From Selaginella moellendorffii (taxonomy: Eukaryota > Streptophyta > Lycopodiopsida > Selaginellales > Selaginellaceae), in contig NW_003314344.1 in the NCBI RefSeq assembly GCF_000143415.4, forward strand, positions 194,336 through 258,335: 64,000 nucleotides of DNA. Reading direction: 5' to 3'. Every line of letters starts with the position of its first letter. The first letter of the stretch is position 1. This document shows, in pieces, positions 56,336-64,000 of the stretch. Position numbers and translations under genes: made by a program. The notes under the pieces were generated by a model. That model made no database searches. It had not been told where the DNA came from and saw nothing but the letters and a program-made list of their open reading frames with translations.

Positions 56336-59300
56336 ATGGCGCCCGGGCAGGAGGTCGATGCCGCCGGTCGGTCCGCTCCTTTCCCAGCGAGCTGGACGAG
56401 CGAGCGCTTCGATCCCGCGCGGGTGGAGCAAATCTACAGGACGGAGCTCGCGTCGGCAGAAGGTAGCAAATCCGTGCCACTCCAGAGGGTTGCATTGCTC
56501 GAGATTGGCCAGTATTTGGAGAACTATCTGTGGCCGCATTTCGATCACCAGGCCGCCTCATTCGAGCATGTCATGTCGATTGTGTTGATGGTGAATGAGA
56601 AGGTGAGTTGTTATTTTCTCCTGGAAATGTGGATGGCTCTGATGAATTTTTTCTCTAGTTTCGAGAAAATGTGCCCGCTTGGAATTGTTTCCATGGGAGA
56701 AAACAAGTTTTTTCACTGTTCTTGCACCGGGTTTTCACCCTCCAGGTAAGAAGTCAAGTTTTTGCAGTGACCATGTTTTAACATTGTTTCTCTCCGTGAT
56801 TCTCAGGGAGAGCGGTCTCTAAATCTGAAAGAGAAGACAAACTACTTGCTTTTTCTTATACACAGTTTCCAGGTTATACTTGCTTTGCTCTTCTTTGCAA
56901 CGGTTTAATCGGTTTTTTGTAATGTAGAGCTTGGAAGATCCCTTGGTGGCGGACTCGGTTCTACGACTGGTCTCAATGGAGCTTTGGCACAGCTTGTCTC
57001 CTGGTCGTGTAAAGGTACGCGTTTAATCAGGCATCTGCGTGACATTTTCTGATTTGATTCTGCACTAGCTGGAGCTCTTTCACGACGAAACGCTTCTTAA
57101 GCCATGGCTGAAGCTGCAGAAGAAAGCTGCAGCCAGCTCTGCAAATATCCAGGAAAAACTGGAAGTACGGTTTCTGCCATCTTTGATGAAAGATTTTCTT
57201 CAGGTAAAGTGGATCGATGGTATGATTTTACGTCCTAAACCGGTGCTTTCAAGGTTCTCGATGGTGCTGTTGTGGGAAGTGAGATTGACGCATCGGCTGT
57301 TCTGTTTTGTGAGCGCTTTGTAGAGTTTTTAATTGATCTTCTTAGCCAGATGCCAACACGGAGGTAGGCTTTGGGTTTTCGTAGTCATCGGTGCTGTCAC
57401 TCACCCCTGTATTCTGCAGATTTGGAAAAGCTGTTGTCAATGATCTGGCGGTTGTTGTAAAATGCAAGTTGAGTCCTTTGCACGAACATCCTCAAGGAAC
57501 GCTCTTCCGGAAACTCGTGGACTTACTTCAGTTCTATGCGGATTTTGAGCTTGACGATCAGAAAGGTCTCGAAGTTAACGTCTTGAAGAGGCACTGCAAT
57601 TTTATTCACTCGTTTCAACTCTTAGCATTTAACCAGGAGCCGAAGGTTTGTACGAGGAGTATTAGTCAATTTGAGACTGACTTTATGTGCAGCTTAAAGA
57701 GATGGCACTGTCGAATGTCGGGGCGTTGAACAATCGCAAGGAATTGACGAAGTGGTTATCGAAGCTGAGCGTTCAAGAATTGAAAGATTTGGTCTGCAAC
57801 AAGGTATATATAAAGCACTGTACGTGGATTTCGTTTCTGACATTTTCGTGCACAGTTGATGCTAATTCCGGCATCAGATACTTGGGCAGACAGGGTGGAT
57901 TTCCTAAAAGAAGTACTAGTCTCAGCCTTTGAGAAACGCCAATCTCAGAGGGATTTCATCAATGGTCTTCCACTTTATCCTACCGAGACCGTGATGTGGG
58001 ACGAAAGTTTGGTGCCAAGCGTCAACTACACCGGCGAGGCAAGCCTGGCGCTTCACAAGCTAAACTTGCAGTTCCTGACGCTCAACGATTACCTTTTGCG
58101 GAACTTCCACCTGTTTCGGCTAGAGTCTACTTACGAGATCAGGGAGAACATCCAGGAAGTGTTGGAGAAAGTTGCAGCGTCTGTCGGTGATGAGGGCCGC
58201 ACAAAGTTTCGGGGCTGGGCTCGGATGGCAACTCCGGTCAAGTCTTTCAAGATAACTCAAGTGAAAGAGCCGAATATTGGTGACATCAAGCCGTCATCCG
58301 TGACTGCCGAGGTTACGTTCAGCATAGCGAGGTGTGATCCGCAGCTAAGAGCCGAGTGGGATGACTTGAAGGAGCATGACGTTCTGTTTCTACTCACAGT
58401 GATGCCGCATTTGAAGCCACCATCGTCCGAGATAGCTCAGCACATGACTGTGCCGGAGAAATACGGGCTCAAGTACGTACGAGGATGTGAAATCGTGGAG
58501 ATTCGTGATGAAGTAAACCATCTAATGAACGACTTCACTGGGCGGGTCAAGAGGGAAGAATGGAAACCTCCACAAGGGGACCAACGGACAGTTGTTTTAG
58601 CTCTGGACTGTGCGCAATACCAGATTGATATGGACGCAAAGGCTGAAGGTGAAGAAGACCCGTACAGCTCCTTCAATCTTCTTATGAGAAGGAAGCCGAA
58701 AGAGAACAACTTCAAAGCTATTTTGGAGTCCATCCGGGACCTCACCAACGAGGATTGCATAGTTCCGGACTGGCTTCAGGACTTGGTTCTGGGATATTTC
58801 AATCCAGTGAAGCTGCAGAAGCACAAGCAGCTTCATACCGTAGACTTCAAGGATACTTTTTTGGATGCACAGCACCTGCGTGAAAGTTTCCCTGGCGAGG
58901 TATCACTGATTCTTCTTTCACGTCGCTGTATTAACAAGTTGGATGCAGGTTAAGTTTGTGACTCCGGATGGCGACGTTGACGAATCTCCAGCACCACCAT
59001 TCCGTGTAACGTTCCCCAAGTCGAACACCAAGACAGCCATCGAGGAGGTATCGCTGCTGACGGTTTTTGTTTTGTCGTAGATCCTCACGGATTTATGTGC
59101 TTTCAGATTGCAGATGGAAACGATACCAAAGTTAAGCGAAGCAGAAAAAGGAAAGCCTCGTCTGGAAATGGCACCGCAGACAGTGAAACTGCAGTCCAGG
59201 AGGCTATCATTGTGGAGAGCTACGTGCCTCCGGATCCAGGTCCATATCCACAAGACCAGCCAAAGCAGAATTCCGTTAGATTCACACCAGTCCAGGTTTG

Positions 59301-61386
59301 CATTCTTCCGGTATTTAGTGTGTGCCCATTAATACTTTTTCTTATTGTCAGATTGAAGCTATCAAGTCGGGTGTGCAACCGGGGTTGACGATGGTCGTAG
59401 GACCACCCGGTACAGGAAAAACTGATACGGCCGTGCAAATCTTGAACGTGCTATATCATAATTGTCCATCGCAGAGGACACTCCTCATAACGCATTCTAA
59501 TCAAGCTCTGAACGATCTCTTTGAAAAGATCATGCAGGTAACGAAGTCTTTCCCGTAATTGTCTTCGGATTTCTAACTCTGCGCTTACAGCGAGATGTTC
59601 CCGCTCGGTACTTGCTACGTCTGGGTCAGGGTGAGCAGGAACTCGAAACCGAGCTTGACTTTAGTCGTCAGGGGCGAGTAAATGCCATGTTGACACGGCG
59701 TTTGGAACTTCTAGCAGAAGTAGAGCGCCTAGCGAGAACTTTGAGCGTGCCAGATGATGTGGCCTACACTTGCGAGACTGCCGCTCACTTTTGGCTCCTC
59801 CATGTCCTGGCACGGTGGGAGGAATTTGTTGCCGCTTGCGAGGCTACAGAGGACAATCCAGGCATCGTCATGGAGAAGTTTCCTTTCATGGACTTCTTTT
59901 CAGACACTCCCCACCTGCTTTTCTCCGGGCTATCATACGCAGAAGACATGCGTGCTGCAACAGGCTGCTTCAAGCACTTGAAGACGATGTTCCAAGAGCT
60001 CGAGGAGTGTCGAGCCTTTGAGCTGCTCAAGACAACAGCCGACAGAGCAAACTATCTCATGACGAAGCAGGCAAAGATCGTGGCCATGACTTGTACTCAT
60101 GCGGCACTCAAGAGGCGTGACTTCCTGCGGATTGGTTTCAAGTATGACAACCTCTTGATGGAAGAAAGTGCTCAGATTCTGGAGATCGAGACGTTTATCC
60201 CGATGCTGCTGCAAAGACAAGAGGACGGACGAGCCAGGTTGAAGAGGTGTATCTTGATCGGTGATCATCACCAGCTGCCTCCAGTCGTGAAGAACATGGC
60301 GTACCAAAAGTTTAGCCACCTCGATCAGAGCTTATTCGCAAGGTTCGTACGCCTGGGAGTGCCTCATGTGGAGCTCAACGCACAGGGAAGGGCCAGGCCA
60401 AGCATCGCTAAGCTCTACAACTGGAGATACAAAGACTTGGGTGACTTGCCAGACGTACAGCAGGAGCAGTCCTTTCTTCTTGGGAATGCTGGCTTCGCGT
60501 ATGACTACCAGCTTATCGACGTGCCTGACTACCTCGGACGAGGGGAGAAAGAACCAAGTCACTGGTTCTATCAGAATCTGGGCGAGGCAGAGTACGTGGT
60601 GAGCGTCTACCAGTACATGCGACTTCTGGGATACCCTGCCAACAAAATCTCCATCCTGACGACTTACAACGGGCAGAAGCACTTGATTCGGGACGTGATC
60701 GAGAGCAGATGCGCCAAGCATCCACTCTTTGGCCGTCCGAGCAAGGTACCAAGCAGATCTAAGTTTGAGCGTGAGCTTGAATCTAAAAGCTGTTTTTGCG
60801 CAGGTAACAACGGCTGACAGGTTTCAAGGCCAGCAGAACGACTACGTACTACTGTCTCTCGTTCGCACTCGCGTCGTCGGGCATTTGCGTGACGTGAGAA
60901 GGCTGGTTGTGGCCATGTCGCGAGCAAGGCTGGGGCTCTACGTCTTTTGCCGGCGTTCGCTCTTCGAGCAGTGTTATGAGCTGCGGCCAACGTTCCAAAA
61001 GCTGCTCCAGCGCCCGGACAAGCTGGCTCTGGTGCTAGACGAGAGCGTGCATCCAACATCCCGGCGTGTGGAGGAGACTGGCAACGCATACCTCGTGCAA
61101 AATGGTGTACACGAAATGGCTGAGATTGTCAACAGCAAGTTCATGCAGGTGAGCGAGCTTGTCAGTGAAAATATTTTGTCCATTTAACGTCGGAACTGTT
61201 TTACAGATGTATGGAGCTGGTACAGTTTCGAAGCAATTGGAAGCCCCAACAAATAATCCAGTGCAAGGAGAGATTGAAGAGGATGGAAATCCTATAAACC
61301 AAATGGTGGTGGATGAAAATCCAAGGGAGACCGTGGTGGATCAAAGTGGAGTGGATGAAAATCCAAGGGATCCCATGGAAATGTAG
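56336..61386 (+). CDS. AQR: Aquarius, intron-binding spliceosomal RNA helicase (AQR/IBP160, EMB2765 type)
   Basis: Fifteen exons: 56336-56602, 56659-56745, 56807-56872, 56928-57014, 57069-57203, 57254-57363, 57420-57645, 57693-57803, 57856-58899, 58949-59047, 59107-59295, 59352-59537, 59591-60745, 60804-61148, 61207-61386; 1428 aa, frame kept, introns 49-61 bp. SF1B (UPF1-like) helicase that binds introns upstream of the branch site in the spliceosome. The N-terminal scaffold is typical ([30 protein letters not shown]). The helicase core has Walker A GPPGTGKT at about 823, motif II MEES at about 1057, motif [11 protein letters not shown] at about 1092, [20 protein letters not shown] and [13 protein letters not shown] at about 1285. 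Slightly shorter than human AQR (1485). The last exon encodes a divergent tail with VDENPR twice. Nuclear and presumably essential. Confidence 0.96.
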
Positions 61387-61767
61387 TATGTGCACAAAAC
61401 CTTTTCCCAGCGACAAAAAAAAGTTAAGCTTTTAAATGGATTAAATATAATATTCTACTTTTAGTTAATCTGGTTTGTAATTAGACTTGTTATAAAAAAT
61501 TTAATATAGTGATGAAGTTTATTACTAAATAACTCTTTTTAAAAACATGTTGAGTTCTATTACAATATTACATTAATATTATATTAGTGTAATATATACA
61601 ATTATAATACTATTTTAGTGTAATGATATTTTAATAACCATCATATTAGATTCAATCTCGACCACTCACTCTATATATAAATTAGGCTTTTAGGAATATA
61701 CACATGCACTCTCATAATAGGATGTACTTGAGAAGTGATTGAATTTGTGTTTGTGTATACATATATA

Positions 61768-61814
<47 letters not shown>

Positions 61815-63875
61815 CTTTGGCTGAATAATATATTAATTATAGTACTATAGCATATAAACCATCCATTTGAGACTAAATTTGATCTATACATTCTTGTATA
61901 TAATGAGGGGTTTAAACTTTTATTCTTATATCCTGAGCAATCACATTGATAGCATTGCAATTTGTCCTTGAAATACAAATTTTTTTAATAGTGCTTTGCT
62001 TTAGTATTTAGGATTGTGCCTTTTGTTTATGTTTCTTCATTATCTTTTAAATTTAAATTTGTATTAGCTTTTTGCAAGATCTAAAACTTTAGCTACTGCT
62101 ATGCTTAGATTTTTTCTTTCTTCTCATCTTCATTGCATTCTCTTCTTTTACCATATTATGTTGTCATTGATCAAGAAGTATATCACTTGAGGTTGCTAAT
62201 GCTACTTTATTGAATTAAACTTTTGGTATTGTGAGGTTTGATCATATTAGTGTTGCACCCATCCTTAGTATATTGCCATTTTCAACTTCTATGAGAAATA
62301 ATTACATAGTTTGTCCTGTTCTTGGTGTTTTACCATTTCCTATTGATGTGGAGCTTAATCATGAAATCAATGGATGAGCTATGGATAATGCAATCTGGTT
62401 TTTAGTAAATGTTCAAGGATCAAGTTTATGGGAAGACAATGTTTAGAACCTTGAATGGATTCTAGATTGTGATAAGAAACTTGATTATTATAGAGATAGC
62501 TTTGGAGATGAATTAAAATTTTAATCTACCATCTAATCCTTTTTCTTTACCTTTAATTTGTCATTTAATCCTTTCTCTTTAAATTTTATTCTTTCTCAAC
62601 CTTTTTTTTATTTCTCGGCTTGAGCCACTTTCTCATGTTCCTAGTGTTCTTTCCTAGTCTACAATATTTCTTTTTTCTGGTATATCAATCATTTCTAATT
62701 TTTATGATTCTCATTCTAAATCCAATATTGAATTGATTGTTTTTTGTCCTGCTTATACTAATTTAGATCTTGAGTGTGTGCAAGAATTTGAGAATCTTGT
62801 TTTTGCTTCCTTGGCAGAGTCTTTGATCAATTTTAGTATTGAGTATTCCTTTATTCCTAGAATTTCGGCACTAGTGGCAACAATGGCGGTGATAACAATG
62901 TTTGCAATAGCATTGTTGGTGGTGATGATGGTGGCTAGAGTTTCAGGTTGAGTGCATATCCCCAATTGTGAGTGTTGTTAAGAGCCTTTGTTTTATTGTT
63001 GTTACTGAAGGGTTTATATGTTCCCTTGAGAGTGTGGACTTTTCTATTGATTTTCTAATATCAAGTGTTAAATTGTGTATTAAAGAGGTTGAGCAATGTG
63101 AATCTCTTATTTATCTTGTAATAGTTAAAATATTTTATCACAGTAGATCCTGTGTTCTCCAAGATTTAAACATATTTCGTTCTTTTCTCTCCATTTTATT
63201 TTGCCAATTGTTGAAAATTCCTTTTCTGATACTTTGTCTATATTTTCTTCTTACACAATGTTTCTTCCTCCCTTTTTATCACTTTCTCTTTTTGGCCTTG
63301 ACACTTTAAACTTTTTCTTCTTTAAAAGAGGGGGTAAAGGAGATGAATAGGAATCCGGCCCTAACAATAGAGTGAGGATGAGAATAAATTATATAGATTA
63401 TAGAGTAAGAAGAAGTATAGTGAGTTCGAAAGGAACATCTAGCCCCAACTTAGTGAGGCTGAGCGAATGCAATAGTGGAGCAAGGCTGAACATAAATGAC
63501 AGAGTGAAGACTAATGCAATGAGTCTAAATAGAGCTAGTGTTTCATAACTTTTTTTCCTTTGAGAAGGGGATAAAGAGGATGTGAAGGACAAATAGAGTG
63601 AGTCTAACATCCCATATATGGTGTTAGATAAAGACAAAGATCATAAGTCAAAGTTAATAGGGGTTTTAGATATTGATTAAAGGGAAAATGTAAAGGTAGG
63701 TTCTATTTATGGTCGTAAGTCTGAGTTAATAATGGTCTCAAAGGATTATCGGCAAGCAAACTTAAACATAGAATGTATTTTTTGTTACAATGGCATTTCA
63801 TGGACTACAATAATTCTCAAAGTCCTTTACTTTAGTTCAAAGTTAATTTGAGCATTTGGCAACTACACATGGAGT
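61387..63875. other. AT-rich region of decayed repeats downstream of AQR
   Basis: No gene seen. It contains the second copy of the decayed LTR-like repeat, a (TA)n run at about 61776-61812, and short hydrophobic ORFs without family features. Confidence 0.6.
61690..63545 (+). mobile_element. Decayed LTR-retrotransposon-like repeat, copy 2
   Basis: Homologous to 25040-26440 in the same order: TAGTACTATAGCATAT (61840), a TATATAAT box, CAATCACATTGATAG at the LTR-end position, GCAATTTGTCC, TGCTTTGCTTTAGT, GGGAAGACAATGTTTAG, then GAGGGGGTAAAGGAGATGAATAGG with repeated GAGTGAGGATGAG-like units. No coding capacity. Confidence 0.55.
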
Positions 63876-64000
63876 GTGATACGCAAATCCCTAGACCCTA
63901 AAATGGAGCCGAAAGTGTGCTACATGGCAATGGTTGAAGTGGAAGTCTAACAAGTGTAACATATTTAAACCAAAAGCTTTAACTCAGAAAGTTGAGAGTG
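63876..64000 (+). mobile_element. Start of a diverged LTR of the tandem (LARD-like) element, cut by the window edge
   Basis: From 63876 (TGTGATACGCAAATCCCTAG) the sequence follows the first 125 or so bp of the LTRs at 33504, 39360 and 45227 base by base, for example AATGGAGCCGAAAG and AACCAAAAGCTTT. Nearly all differences are C-to-T or G-to-A. It is an older, separate copy. Confidence 0.88.

Overview
This is nuclear DNA of a land plant. The best fit is a lycophyte of the Selaginella moellendorffii type. The support is: a plant-specific CRF-type AP2/ERF factor, a plant organellar OSB protein with a PDF motif, a nuclear gene for plastid ribosomal protein bL32, PPR gene relics, and compact genes whose introns are mostly 45-70 bp with GT-AG borders. 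The species call is inference; the plant call is not.

Region 1 (1-21.3 kb) is gene-rich. In order it holds: an unidentified gene cut by the left edge (-), a CRF-type ERF factor (+), a 4 kb stretch with only weak ORFs and a cluster of ACGT-core motifs, SEC61 alpha (+), an OSB single-strand DNA-binding protein (-), a DCAF4-like WD40 protein (+) that shares a 49 bp bidirectional promoter with OSB, plastid bL32 (-), a Fic-domain protein (-), a rearranged aquarius pseudogene, and a Crinkler-like NTPase (+). Exon-intron structures were worked out by hand. All listed multi-exon models keep frame, with one exception flagged in the DCAF4-like gene.

Region 2 (21.3-55.7 kb) is a nested-retrotransposon block in AT-rich DNA with broken PPR fragments. 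It contains (a) a young Ty3/gypsy element, 28178-33187, with 174 bp LTRs that differ at one base; (b) a tandem array LTR-interior-LTR-interior-LTR, 33504-47016, of a large element with no recognisable proteins, flanked as a whole by a perfect 5 bp target duplication TTAAC; and (c) an old inverted gypsy relative, 48578-53485, decayed mainly by C-to-T and G-to-A changes. The interior of (b) and the 3' third of its LTRs are packed with short perfect hairpins of unrelated sequence, including two back-to-back tRNA T-arm look-alikes. This is the most unusual structure in the window.

Region 3 (55.7-64 kb) holds a broken Fic copy (-) next to an intact 15-exon aquarius intron-binding helicase gene (+, 1428 aa). 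It is the mirror image in fate of 15.2-17.8 kb, where Fic is intact and aquarius is broken, so the two loci form a segmental duplication with reciprocal gene loss. The window ends in AT-rich repeats and the first 125 bp of another, diverged copy of the LTR of element (b).
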